The position numbers were made by a program, and so were the translations under genes. The notes under the pieces were generated by a model that saw only the letters and a program-made list of their open reading frames with translations, was not told the DNA's origin and did not search any database. 64,000 nt of DNA from Streptomyces sp. NBRC 109706 (lineage in GTDB: Bacteria > Actinomycetota > Actinomycetes > Streptomycetales > Streptomycetaceae), in assembly GCF_000974485.1 (NCBI RefSeq), contig NZ_BBOM01000007.1, positions 248,001-312,000 of the forward strand, read 5' to 3'. Positions 50,688 to 59,275 of the stretch are shown here, one piece after another (positions within the stretch are counted from its first letter, which is position 1; the number at the start of each line of letters is the position of its first letter).

Positions 50688-51203
50688 ATGTCGAAGACAG
50701 TCACAGACGAGTTGATCAACGCCAATCTGCGTTATGCGCAGGACTTCACCGACCCCGGGATGAACGCCCGCCCCGTCCGGAAGGTCGCGATCGTCGCATG
50801 CATGGACGCCCGGCTCGATCTGCACGCCGCGCTTGGCCTGGACCTGGGTGACTGTCATACCATCCGTAACGCGGGCGGGGTCGTGACGGATGACATCATC
50901 CGATCCCTGACGATCAGTCAGCGGGCGTTGGGCACGAGTTCCGTGGTGCTGATCCACCACACCAACTGCGGGCTCCAGGAGCTGACGGAGGACTTCCGGC
51001 AGCAGCTGGAGCACGAGGTCGGGCAGAAGCCCAGCTGGGCCGTGGAATCCTTCACCGACCTCGACCAGGATGTACGGCAGTCGATGGCGCGTGTGCGGAC
51101 ATCGCCTTTCCTCCTCCACACTGATGACGTACGCGGTTTCGTGTTCGATGTGACCACCGGCCTCCTGCGGGAGATCGACCCGTCCGCCACCCCCGGCCGG
51201 TGA
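50688..51203 (+). CDS. beta-class carbonic anhydrase
   Basis: Interconverts CO2 and bicarbonate. It has 171 residues. Zinc ligands are Cys38 and Asp40 in VACMDARLD, and His91 and Cys94 in LIHHTNCGL, the CxDxR and HxxC pattern of the beta class. NAGGVVTDDIIRSL is also typical. The small size and the DLHAALGLDLGDCHTIRNAGG segment place it in the short-chain clade D-like group common in actinobacteria. It is divergent from rsmH and stands ahead of the moxR operon, 135 bp away. Confidence 0.92.
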   Translation: MSKTVTDELINANLRYAQDFTDPGMNARPVRKVAIVACMDARLDLHAALGLDLGDCHTIRNAGGVVTDDIIRSLTISQRALGTSSVVLIHHTNCGLQELTEDFRQQLEHEVGQKPSWAVESFTDLDQDVRQSMARVRTSPFLLHTDDVRGFVFDVTTGLLREIDPSATPGR

Positions 51204-51338
51204 CACGCGCGACCGCGGTGGAACGGCGGTCGCACGGCTGGTCACCGGGGTCGGCGGGGGTCGGCGGTGGACGACAGGTCCCCTTCGGGGGCGCCGGTGC
51301 CTCGGACCGGGACAAGGACAAGGGTGGAGGATGGCCGG

Positions 51339-52331
51339 TTGACGACCTATGAGGAGCATTCGAAGGTCACGGATCTGAACGCCACGACGGAGCAGGTGCG
51401 TCGTGCCGTGGAGAGCGTGATCGAGGGCAAGCCGGAGGTGGTCCAGCTGTCCCTCACGGTGTTGCTCGCCGGAGGACACCTGCTGCTGGAGGACGTGCCG
51501 GGGGTGGGCAAGACCATGCTGGCGAAGGCGCTGGCCCGGTCGATCGACTGCTCGGTGCAGCGCATCCAGTTCACCCCCGACATGCTGCCGTCGGACATCA
51601 CCGGGGTGAGCGTCTTCGACCAGACGCGCAAGGAGTTCGAGTTCAAGCCGGGCGCCATCTTCGCCCAGATCGTGATCGGCGACGAGATCAACCGCGCCTC
51701 GCCCAAGACCCAGTCGGCGCTGCTGGAGTCCATGGAGGAGCGCCAGGTCACCGCCGACGGCCACACCTACGAACTGCCCGAGCCGTTCATGGTGATCGCC
51801 ACCCAGAACCCGGTGGAGATGGAGGGCACCTATCCGCTGCCCGAGGCGCAGCGGGACCGGTTCATGGCGCGGGTCTCCGTCGGCTATCCCGACCCCGACG
51901 CCGAGATGCGGATGCTGGAGCACCAGGCGAGCGGCCCCAGGATCGACGCGCTGCGCCCGGCCGCCGACGCGGGCGCGATCGTCAAGCTGATCGAGACCGT
52001 GCGGCAGGTGCATGTCTCGGAGGCGGTGCGGCGCTACGCCGTGGACCTGGCCGTGGCCACCCGCAACCACCCCGAGCTGCGGCTGGGCGCCTCGCCGCGG
52101 GCCACGCTCCATCTGGTCCAGGCCGCCAAGTCGGCCGCCGCGCTGGCCGGGCGCGGCTTCGTGCTCCCCGACGATGTACAGCGACTGGCCATCCCGGTGT
52201 TGGCCCACCGGCTGCTGCCCAGCCCACAGGCCCAGTTCAACCGACGTTCCACGGAAGTGCTGGTGGCCGACATCCTGCGGGCGACCCCGATGCCCGATCC
52301 CTATGGCGGCCAGCGGCCCCGGGGCTACTGA
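51339..52331 (+). CDS. MoxR-type AAA+ ATPase
   Basis: A chaperone-like ATPase of 330 residues. Walker A is GVGKT at 55-59 (LEDVPGVGKTMLAKALARSID); PSDITGVSVFDQ, IGDEINRASPKTQSALLESMEE (Walker B and sensor region) and FMVIATQNPVEMEGTYPLPEAQRDRF are MoxR signatures. I chose the TTG at 51339 because GGTGGAGG lies eight bases upstream and TTYEEHSK aligns with the usual start. A GTG at 51324 is the main alternative. MoxR proteins often help mature partners with VWA domains; here the partners are DUF58 and transglutaminase proteins. It overlaps the DUF58 start by one base (TGATG). Confidence 0.92.
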   Translation: MTTYEEHSKVTDLNATTEQVRRAVESVIEGKPEVVQLSLTVLLAGGHLLLEDVPGVGKTMLAKALARSIDCSVQRIQFTPDMLPSDITGVSVFDQTRKEFEFKPGAIFAQIVIGDEINRASPKTQSALLESMEERQVTADGHTYELPEPFMVIATQNPVEMEGTYPLPEAQRDRFMARVSVGYPDPDAEMRMLEHQASGPRIDALRPAADAGAIVKLIETVRQVHVSEAVRRYAVDLAVATRNHPELRLGASPRATLHLVQAAKSAAALAGRGFVLPDDVQRLAIPVLAHRLLPSPQAQFNRRSTEVLVADILRATPMPDPYGGQRPRGY

Positions 52332-53647
52332 TGGCCGCCTCCTGGCCCGGCGCCGCCGCCGGGACGCCGGTGAGCCAGGACGCGGAGGAACGGGGGCCGC
52401 TGCGGGCCGCGTTCTCCGGGCTGACCACGCGCGGACGTTCGTTCCTGGCCGCCGGGGTGGCGTCCGCCGCCTGCGCCTATCTCCTGGGCCAGCCCGATCT
52501 GTTGCGGGTCGGCGCGCTGCTGTGTCTGCTGCCGGTGATCGCCGTGCTGACGACGCACCGCACCAGGGGCCGGGTGACCGCGTCGCGCTGGCTGGCGCCG
52601 GCCAGGGTGCCGGCCGGCCAGGAGTGCCGGGTGTACCTGCGGCTGCACAACCCCACCCGGGTGCCCAGCGGGGTGCTGCTCCTCCAGGACCGGGTGCCCT
52701 ATGTGCTGGGACCACGGCCGCGCTTCGTGCTGGACCGGATCGAGCCGGGCGGACAGCGCGAGGTCAGCTACCGGGTCCGCTCCCAACTGCGGGGCGTCTA
52801 CCCGCTGGGACCGCTGCAGCTGCGACTGGCCGACCCGTTCGGCATGGTCGAGCTGACCAGATCGTTCCGGACGCACGACACCATGACCGTGCTGCCCGCC
52901 GTCGAGCCGCTGCCACCGGTGCGGTTCGGCGGCGGCTCGCGCGGGGCGGGCGCGGGACGGCCGCGGGCGCTGGCCCTGGCCGGCGAGGACGATCTGATCC
53001 CCCGCGCCTACCGACACGGCGACGATGTGCGCCGGGTGCACTGGCGGTCCACCGCGCACCGTGGCGCCCTGATGGTGCGCCGCGAGGAGTCCCCGCACCA
53101 GGCACGGTGCACGGTGCTGCTGGACACCAGACGTGCGGGCTATGTGCTGGGCGGCATGCCGGCCCCGTTCGAGCGGACCGTTTCGGCCGCCGCGTCCGTC
53201 GTCTCCCATCTGGCGCAACAGGGCTACGAGATCACGCTGTTGACCGACACCGGCGCCCAGCTGCCGCCGCCGGGCGGCGGTGGGGACGCGATGGAGCTGG
53301 CCGGACGGCTGATGGACTTCCTGGCCGTGGTGGACCACTCCGACGAGCCCGGCTTCGAACGGGCGCTCGCCGCACCGCGCGACGCCGATCCCGCGCTGCT
53401 GCTCGCCTTCCTCGGCTCGGTGGACGCCGGCTCGGCCGCGCTGCTGGGCGGCCTGCGGCAACGCGCCGCCGGCGCCGTGGCCTCTGTCGCCGCCGGCCAG
53501 CTCGACCCGAGGATCGAGCAGGAACGCGTGGCGGCCCTGCGACAGGCCGGCTGGATCGCGCTGTCCCAGCACCCCGGCGTCCCCCTCGCCTCCCTCTGGG
53601 AACAGGCGGCCAACGAACTGTCGAGCACGGGCGGAGGGCGGGCGTGA
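52331..53647 (+). CDS. DUF58-domain membrane protein
   Basis: A 438-residue protein with two membrane helices (about 36-75) and a C-terminal DUF58 domain marked by AYRHGDDVRRVHWRSTAHRGALMVRREE, which resembles a degenerate VWA fold. In actinobacteria DUF58, MoxR and transglutaminase-like genes form a conserved operon whose function is unknown; related operons in other phyla influence cell shape or secretion. The ATG shares a base with the moxR stop, and the stop overlaps the next gene by GTGA. Confidence 0.88.
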   Translation: MAASWPGAAAGTPVSQDAEERGPLRAAFSGLTTRGRSFLAAGVASAACAYLLGQPDLLRVGALLCLLPVIAVLTTHRTRGRVTASRWLAPARVPAGQECRVYLRLHNPTRVPSGVLLLQDRVPYVLGPRPRFVLDRIEPGGQREVSYRVRSQLRGVYPLGPLQLRLADPFGMVELTRSFRTHDTMTVLPAVEPLPPVRFGGGSRGAGAGRPRALALAGEDDLIPRAYRHGDDVRRVHWRSTAHRGALMVRREESPHQARCTVLLDTRRAGYVLGGMPAPFERTVSAAASVVSHLAQQGYEITLLTDTGAQLPPPGGGGDAMELAGRLMDFLAVVDHSDEPGFERALAAPRDADPALLLAFLGSVDAGSAALLGGLRQRAAGAVASVAAGQLDPRIEQERVAALRQAGWIALSQHPGVPLASLWEQAANELSSTGGGRA

Positions 53648-55974
53648 CCGGCACCCCGGCATACGGCGACATCAGGACGACCGCCGCGGCGTGGCTGGCC
53701 ACCCTGCTGGCCGCCGCCTCCCTGCTGCCCCTGGTCGACGAGGGCGACTGGCTGCTCCAGGCCGCGCTGCTGCTGGCGGTGCAGTCGGGATCGGGCGTCC
53801 TGCTGCGGCTGACCCGGCTCTCCGGCGGGCTGGTCTCGCTCTGCCAACTCCTCCTGGGCCTGGTGCTGATCACGGCCGTCACGGCCAGCGAGTACGCGGT
53901 GGCCGGCTTTCTGCCGTCGCCATCGGTGTTCGAGCGGTTCGGGCAGCTGATCAGCGCGGGCGCCGACGACATAGGCCGCTACTCCACCCCGGCGCCCGCC
54001 ACCGACGGCATCCGGCTGATGGTGATCGGCGGGGTGCTGCTGATCGGCCTGCTGGTCGACCTGCTCTCCGGCGCGCTCCGCAACGCCGCGGCGGCGGGGC
54101 TGCCGCTGCTGGCGCTCTACTCGGTGGCGGCCGGCGTCGGCCAGGGCGCCGCCGGCTGGAGCTACTTCGGCCTGGCGGCGGCCGGCTATCTGCTGTTGCT
54201 GCTCAGCGAGGGCCGCCAACGGGTCACCCAGTGGGGCCTCTTCTTCGGCGGCCTCGGCGGCGGACGGTGGATGACCGCCAGGGACCACGCCCAGGCCGCC
54301 GGGCCCCGGCTGCGCAGCGGCCGGCGCATCGGCGCGTTGGCCCTGGGCATCGCGCTGCTGGCCCCGGTGCTGCTGCCCACCCTCGACGAGGGCGTGCTGG
54401 ACCTGAACGGCGAGGCCGGCGCCGACAACACCTCCGGCATCGCCGTCAACCCGGTGGTGGCGCTCCAGGACCAGCTGAACCAGCCGCAGAACATCGAGCT
54501 GTTGAGCCACCGCACGGACTACGCCACGCCGTCGCAGCTCTATCTGCGGCTGGTGGCGCTCGACCAGTTCAACGGGACCGAATGGGCCTCGTCCGAATGG
54601 CACGAGGACAGGCCGCCCGAGGTGCCCTGGCCGGTGCCGGGGCTCTCGCCCGAGGTGGCGACGGAGCGCGTGGTGACCGACATAGAGGCGTCGCCCGCCT
54701 ACGCCCAGCGGTCCCTCCCGGTGCCCTACCCGGCGATCTCGGTACGGGCCGAGGGTGACTGGTCGTTCGACCGGGGCTCGCAGACGCTGGTCTCCGACGA
54801 CTCCTCGCTGACCACCAGCGGGCTGAGCTACCGGGTGGAACACCTGGTGGTGACGCCGACCCGCGAACAGCTGGCCCAGGCGCCCACGCCGCGCGACGAC
54901 TTCCTGGAGTACTACACCCGGGTGCCCGACACGCTGCCGGGCGAGGTCGCCACCACCGCCGAGGAGGTCACGGCGGGCGCGACCAACAACTACGAGCGGG
55001 CGGTGGCGCTCCAGGAGTGGTTCACATCGAGCGGCGGCTTCCGCTACGACACCACGGTGGAGTCGGGCAGCGGCAGCGAGGCCATCGTCAACTTCCTCAA
55101 CCAGAAGGAAGGTTTCTGTGTCCACTTCGCCTTCACCATGGCGTCGATGGCACGGACCCTCGGCATCCCGTCCCAGGTCGCGGTGGGCTTCACCCCCGGC
55201 CGGCCCACGGCGGGCGGCCACTACAAGGTCGGCGCGCACAACGCGCACGCCTGGCCCGAGCTGTACTTCGAGGGCGTCGGCTGGGTCAGGTTCGAGCCGA
55301 CACCGGGACAGGGCAACGCTCCCTCCTACACCCTGCCGGAGCCGGAGGAGCCCGACGACAGGCCCGTTCCCGAGCCGGAGCCCACGGAGCGCCCCGAGCC
55401 GACCGAACCCTCCCCGTCCCCGTCGCCCACCGTCCCCGACCGCTGCGACCCGGCCGTCGACGGGAACTGCGGCGACGAGCCCGTCACGCCCGAACAGGAC
55501 CGCGACGAGGCCGGCTTCCCGATCTGGCCGGTCGTCGGGGGCGGCGGCGGACTGCTGCTGGCCCTGGCCCTCGCCGGCCCCCTGCTGTGGCGGGCCAAAC
55601 AACGGGCCCGCCGGCTGCGGCCGGAGGCGGGACCGCTGGGCGCCTGGCGGGAACTGACCGCCAGCGCCTGGGACTACGGCATCACCCCGGTGGCCAGCGA
55701 GACGCCCCGGCAGACGGCCGAACGGATCATCCAGGTCGCGAAACTGCCGTACGAGTCGGCGACGGGCGTCCGCCAGCTCGCCGCCGCGGTCGAGGCCGAG
55801 CTGTACGCGCCCCCGGAGGCCCGCGCCCCGGCCCCGTCCGGCTACACCCCCCACATCACCGCCGCCCGCACCGGCCTCGCCACCGACATCCCCCTCCTCA
55901 CCCGCCTCCGCGCCCTCCTCCTCCCCCGCTCCCTGCCTACCGGCGACGCCGGAGCCCTGCGCGGGCAGCGTTAG
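53644..55974 (+). CDS. transglutaminase-like membrane protein
   Basis: A 776-residue protein. Six or so membrane helices in the first 270 residues precede a large extracellular region with a transglutaminase-like domain: a Cys near residue 492 in EGFCVHFAFTMASMARTLGIP, a His near residue 533 in GAHNAHAWPELYFEG, and WVRFEPTPG. A Pro/Glu/Thr-rich linker leads to a further helix at about 628-648 and a cytoplasmic C-terminal domain. It begins at a GTG overlapping the DUF58 stop (GTGA, 53644-53647). It may cross-link or cleave surface proteins or peptidoglycan peptides; the substrate is unknown. Confidence 0.9.
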   Translation: MTGTPAYGDIRTTAAAWLATLLAAASLLPLVDEGDWLLQAALLLAVQSGSGVLLRLTRLSGGLVSLCQLLLGLVLITAVTASEYAVAGFLPSPSVFERFGQLISAGADDIGRYSTPAPATDGIRLMVIGGVLLIGLLVDLLSGALRNAAAAGLPLLALYSVAAGVGQGAAGWSYFGLAAAGYLLLLLSEGRQRVTQWGLFFGGLGGGRWMTARDHAQAAGPRLRSGRRIGALALGIALLAPVLLPTLDEGVLDLNGEAGADNTSGIAVNPVVALQDQLNQPQNIELLSHRTDYATPSQLYLRLVALDQFNGTEWASSEWHEDRPPEVPWPVPGLSPEVATERVVTDIEASPAYAQRSLPVPYPAISVRAEGDWSFDRGSQTLVSDDSSLTTSGLSYRVEHLVVTPTREQLAQAPTPRDDFLEYYTRVPDTLPGEVATTAEEVTAGATNNYERAVALQEWFTSSGGFRYDTTVESGSGSEAIVNFLNQKEGFCVHFAFTMASMARTLGIPSQVAVGFTPGRPTAGGHYKVGAHNAHAWPELYFEGVGWVRFEPTPGQGNAPSYTLPEPEEPDDRPVPEPEPTERPEPTEPSPSPSPTVPDRCDPAVDGNCGDEPVTPEQDRDEAGFPIWPVVGGGGGLLLALALAGPLLWRAKQRARRLRPEAGPLGAWRELTASAWDYGITPVASETPRQTAERIIQVAKLPYESATGVRQLAAAVEAELYAPPEARAPAPSGYTPHITAARTGLATDIPLLTRLRALLLPRSLPTGDAGALRGQR

Positions 55975-56598
55975 GCAACGACAACCGTGCGGCCGCCCGC
56001 GCGGGGCCCTACGCGGGGCCCTGCGCGGGCGACGGTAACGGGGTGCCACCCCCGGGCAGGGCAGCGCGAGCGGCGGGACGCCGTCAGGTGGCGCCGGAGC
56101 GGGCGGCGGTGGACGGCAGGCCGCCGTCGGGCGGCCCCAGCGTGGGCGGCGCAAGCGCGAAGCCCTGCGCGGGCGGCGGTGAACGGCAGGCCGCCGTCGG
56201 GCCGGGCGGCGGTGGACGGCAGGCCGCCGTCGGGCCGGGCGGCGGTGGACGGCAGGCCGCCGTCGGGCCGGGCGGCGGTGGACGGCGGGACGCCGTCGGG
56301 CCGGGCGGCGGTGGACGGCGGGACGCCGTCGGGCGGCCCCGGCGTGGGCGGCGCAGGCGCGAAGCCCTGCGCGGGCGGCGGCAACGGTGGCCCACCACCG
56401 GGCCGGGCGACGGTGGCGGTGGCCAGCGGGCTGTCGTGGCCCTGGGCAGGTGGTACGAAGCCCGGTCGGGGCTGCCCGCAGGGGTTTGTCTGGTGGGTCT
56501 ACTCCGAAGGAGTGAGGGGGAGGACATGGTGAGGGACCGCCCCTGGGAGGGCGGCCCCTGGTGTGGTGCGCTTCGGGAAGTGCCGGCTGGTCCGGCCG
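55975..56598. repeat. non-coding segment with a 33-bp tandem repeat
   Basis: The 624-bp space between convergent genes contains five head-to-tail copies of a 33-bp unit at 56171-56335, near-identical in copies 1-3 and slightly changed in copies 4-5. A sixth copy is at 56101-56133, and the flanks at about 56132-56185 and 56332-56386 are themselves near-duplicates. Because 33 is divisible by three, all frames stay open across the array, which produces misleading ORFs on both strands. An imperfect hairpin at 56534-56557 may act as a terminator. I can support no gene here. Confidence 0.6.
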
Positions 56599-56997
56599 TC
56601 ACTCGTCGCGCGCGTCCCGGCGGCGCTGCCAGCGGTCCTCGATCCGCGTCATCATGGACCGCCGCTTGGTGCCGCGCTGGCGGCGACCGCCCGTTGCCTG
56701 GCGGCCCTGCGGCTCGCCCTGCTGCACGGGCACCTTGCGCCATCCGGTGACCGCGATCACCGCGCAGCCCAGCATGATCAGAAAGCCGATCACGCTCAGC
56801 CAGATGAGCTGGGCGACCATGCCCCCCATGAGGAGGCCGATGCCCAGCACAAAACCGGCGATCGCCTGATAGACCCGCTTGCGCGTCACGGTGCGCAGCT
56901 CGGTGCCCTCAAGCGTTGTCGCGAATTTGGGATCTTCGGCGTACAGCGCGCGCTCCATTTGTTCGAGCATGCGCTGCTCGTGGTCCGAGAGCGGCAC
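56599..56997 (-). CDS. DUF3040 membrane protein
   Basis: A 132-residue protein of the DUF3040 family, common in actinobacteria. The N-terminus PLSDHEQRMLEQMERALYAEDPKFATTL is the family hallmark. Two membrane helices follow (about 43-62 and 65-85), then a basic tail (RRQRGTKRRSMMTRIEDRWQRRRD). The function is unknown. It starts at GTG 56997 with AGGAGG five bases upstream. In S. coelicolor a DUF3040 gene lies near the dcw cluster, as here (from memory). Confidence 0.85.
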   Translation of the reverse strand: MPLSDHEQRMLEQMERALYAEDPKFATTLEGTELRTVTRKRVYQAIAGFVLGIGLLMGGMVAQLIWLSVIGFLIMLGCAVIAVTGWRKVPVQQGEPQGRQATGGRRQRGTKRRSMMTRIEDRWQRRRDARDE

Positions 56998-57200
56998 GGA
57001 GTCCTCCTACTCGTCGGTCGCGGTGGCGACCGTTTCCGACCCTTCAAGGATAGGCAGGTAAGTGTTCCTGTGAAACCCACCCCTGTACGCCAATTTCGCC
57101 CACCAACCAGCACGCGGGACACCCCGGGGATGGTCCTCTTCTTCCCCTGGTTGCCATCGGTCATGCCGGAGGGCTGATCCCGATGATACGAGGAGTCTGG

Positions 57201-57998
57201 CTATGCTTCGCCCGGAAGCTCGGCCAACACATGGAGCTGTCCCGCCACCGCCTGAAAGGCGGGGTGTACGGCGGCCTCCGCCTCCAGGCCGGCGAGCGCC
57301 TCCACGCCGTCCGACGCGCCGTCCAGCAGGGTGCCGGGCAGCAGATCGGCGAAGATCCGCACCCCGTGCACCTGCCCCGGGACCAGGCCGGCGCCGGTGA
57401 CCAGGGTGGTGAGCCGCGCCACCGTGAAGCGGTACGGCACCGGATCCCCCGTGCCCCAGCGTCCGGTGGGGGCGGCGAGGGCCGTCCTGGCCTCCGTGAA
57501 GCGGCCGGCGAGCGCCCGGGCGAGCACCGCCCCGCCGACGCCGGCCGTCAGCAGGCTCAGCGTGCCGCCGGAGGGGCGCAGCGCGCCGGCGACGGCGAGC
57601 AGCCCGGCGGCCGGATCGTCCACGTACTCCAGCACGCCGTGGCAGAGCACCAGGTCGAACGCGCCACGCCCGGCGACCTCCAGCACGTCGTGGGTGTCAC
57701 CCTGCACCCCGCGCACCGCGTGGGCGACGCCCCGCTCCGCCGCTCGGCGCTCCAGGGCGAAGAGCGCGTCGGGGCTGGGATCGACCACCGTGACCCGGTG
57801 GCCGAGGCCGGCCACCGGGACGGCGAAGCTGCCGCTGCCGCCGCCCATGTCGAGGACGTCCAGCGAGGCGCTGCCGGTCCGCCGGGAGCGGTCCAGCAGG
57901 GCCTGCCGCAGCACGTCCCAGACCACCCCGGTGCGCGATGTGGCGTGCGGCCCGGACAGCGGATCACCCACGTGTCGGGCGCTCGACTGTGACGGCAT
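57201..57998 (-). CDS. class I SAM-dependent methyltransferase
   Basis: A 265-residue Rossmann-fold methyltransferase. Motif I is DVLDMGGGSGSFAVPVAGLG (50-57 within it), then VTVVDPSPDALFALERRAAE (motif II) and FDLVLCHGVLEYVDDPAAGLLAVAGALRPSGG (motifs IV-V). It belongs to the Methyltransf_11/23 group; I cannot name the substrate. The ATG at 57998 has GAGGAG about 10 bases upstream. It stands between DUF3040 and the SAV_6107-like gene on the minus strand. Confidence 0.83.
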   Translation of the reverse strand: MPSQSSARHVGDPLSGPHATSRTGVVWDVLRQALLDRSRRTGSASLDVLDMGGGSGSFAVPVAGLGHRVTVVDPSPDALFALERRAAERGVAHAVRGVQGDTHDVLEVAGRGAFDLVLCHGVLEYVDDPAAGLLAVAGALRPSGGTLSLLTAGVGGAVLARALAGRFTEARTALAAPTGRWGTGDPVPYRFTVARLTTLVTGAGLVPGQVHGVRIFADLLPGTLLDGASDGVEALAGLEAEAAVHPAFQAVAGQLHVLAELPGEA

Positions 57999-58040
57999 GG
58001 CGCGGGGCTCCTCGCTGTGACGGGAAGGAATGCCCCCAGC

Positions 58041-58511
58041 CTACTTCGCGGGCGACCCCCCGGCGCCGTGGTCGGCGCGCAGCACCGGCTGGCGCAGCAG
58101 CATCTCCTCCACCAGGCGGAGGAAGAACCCGGCGGCGCGGCGGAGTTCGTCGGCGTCGGCCCGGGTGGCCACGCCTCGGATGCCGGCGTCTATCCGCGCC
58201 CGCCGCTCTGCGCTGGCCGCGAACAGGGCGCTCCACTCCACCAGCTCGGGGGCGACCTCGGGCAGCACCTCCCAGACGCTGCGGATGCGGCGGCGGCCCC
58301 GAGGGCCGACCTCGGGGCGGGCGCGTACCGCGAGGACTGCGGCGGCGGCGCGCAGCGCCGCCAGGTGGGCGGCGACGAACGCGTCGCCAGGATCGGGCGC
58401 CACCTCCGCCTCGGCCAGGCCGCGTTCGGCCTGGGCCAGTAGATCGAGCGCGGCGGGGGGCGCGGGGGCCCGGCGCGGCACAGGGTGCACATCAGTCGGG
58501 AATCCGGTCAT
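58041..58511 (-). CDS. SAV_6107-family HEPN-like protein
   Basis: A 156-residue all-helical protein that matches my recollection of the SAV_6107 family (HEPN-like four-helix fold): DLLAQAERGLAEAEVAPDPGDAFVAAHLAALRAAAAVLAVRARP, and a C-terminal EEMLLRQPVLRADH. Canonical HEPN ribonucleases have an R-x4-6-H motif; the nearest match here is not a clear one, so activity is doubtful. The ATG at 58511 has GGAGG six bases before it. It is divergent from the TetR gene and next to the methyltransferase gene. Confidence 0.8.
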   Translation of the reverse strand: MTGFPTDVHPVPRRAPAPPAALDLLAQAERGLAEAEVAPDPGDAFVAAHLAALRAAAAVLAVRARPEVGPRGRRRIRSVWEVLPEVAPELVEWSALFAASAERRARIDAGIRGVATRADADELRRAAGFFLRLVEEMLLRQPVLRADHGAGGSPAK

Positions 58512-58651
58512 GACGAGCCTCCAGTCAGTCGCCATTCAGCGGTCCAACGGTCCGACGGTTCCGCGCGGTCAGCGCAGTTGTGCACATGGTGGCGCATGGC
58601 ACTGACAATCCCGGGGGCATGGCCTCTGGCCAGGGGAGAGAGAATCGCTGC

Positions 58652-59275
58652 ATGACAGCTTCGAGCCCTCGGCGCAGCGCGACCCGACAGCGGCTCTACC
58701 GGGCCGCCGTCACTCTCTTCGCGGAGCAGGGTCTCTCCGCCACCACGGTCGAGCAGATCGCCGAACGGGCCGGCGTCGCCAAGGGCACCGTTTACTACAA
58801 CTTCTCCAGCAAGACGGAGTTCTTCGAGGCGTTGCTGCGGGACGGGGTCGAGCCGCTGAAGGACGCGCTGCGGCTCTCGGCCGCGGCGGCGCCCGGCGGC
58901 GCCCTGGACGCGTTGGACGCGATGGCGCGCGCCGGTCTGGGCTTCATCACGGAGAACGCCGACTTCACCCGACTGTTGGTGGCCGAGCAGTGGCGCACCA
59001 ACCGGGCCTGGCATCCGACCCTGTTGGCGGTGCGGCGGCAGGTGGCGGGGGTCGTGGAGGACGTGCTGGCGGACGGGGTGAAGTCCGGGGAGCTGCGGTC
59101 CGACCTGGATATCGAGCTGGTCTCCGGCGCCCTGGTCGGCATGGTGGTGCTGGGCGGACTCGACTGGCTGACGTTCCATCCGGAGCGGGAGCTGGACGAT
59201 GTGGGGCTGGCGCTCTCGACGGTGGTGCGGGGCCGGTTGGGCGAGGGCGGCCCGGTCGAGGGCGGCGCGCGATGA
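58652..59275 (+). CDS. TetR-family regulator
   Basis: A 207-residue repressor-type protein. The N-terminal helix-turn-helix is TRQRLYRAAVTLFAEQGLSATTVEQIAERAGVAKGTVYYNFSSKTEFFEALL, a textbook TetR_N. The C-terminal ligand domain is helical (LDALDAMARAGLGFITENADFTRLLVAEQW). The ATG at 58652 was chosen over upstream in-frame codons. It overlaps the flavoenzyme gene by ATGA (59272-59275), so the two are coupled and the regulator probably controls that gene and itself. The inducer is unknown. Confidence 0.9.
   Translation: MTASSPRRSATRQRLYRAAVTLFAEQGLSATTVEQIAERAGVAKGTVYYNFSSKTEFFEALLRDGVEPLKDALRLSAAAAPGGALDALDAMARAGLGFITENADFTRLLVAEQWRTNRAWHPTLLAVRRQVAGVVEDVLADGVKSGELRSDLDIELVSGALVGMVVLGGLDWLTFHPERELDDVGLALSTVVRGRLGEGGPVEGGAR

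Noticed and set aside
55987..56743. Several ORFs on both strands across the 33-bp repeat array
   Set aside because: The unit length is a multiple of three, so open frames are expected by chance, and the proteins are low-complexity repeats.
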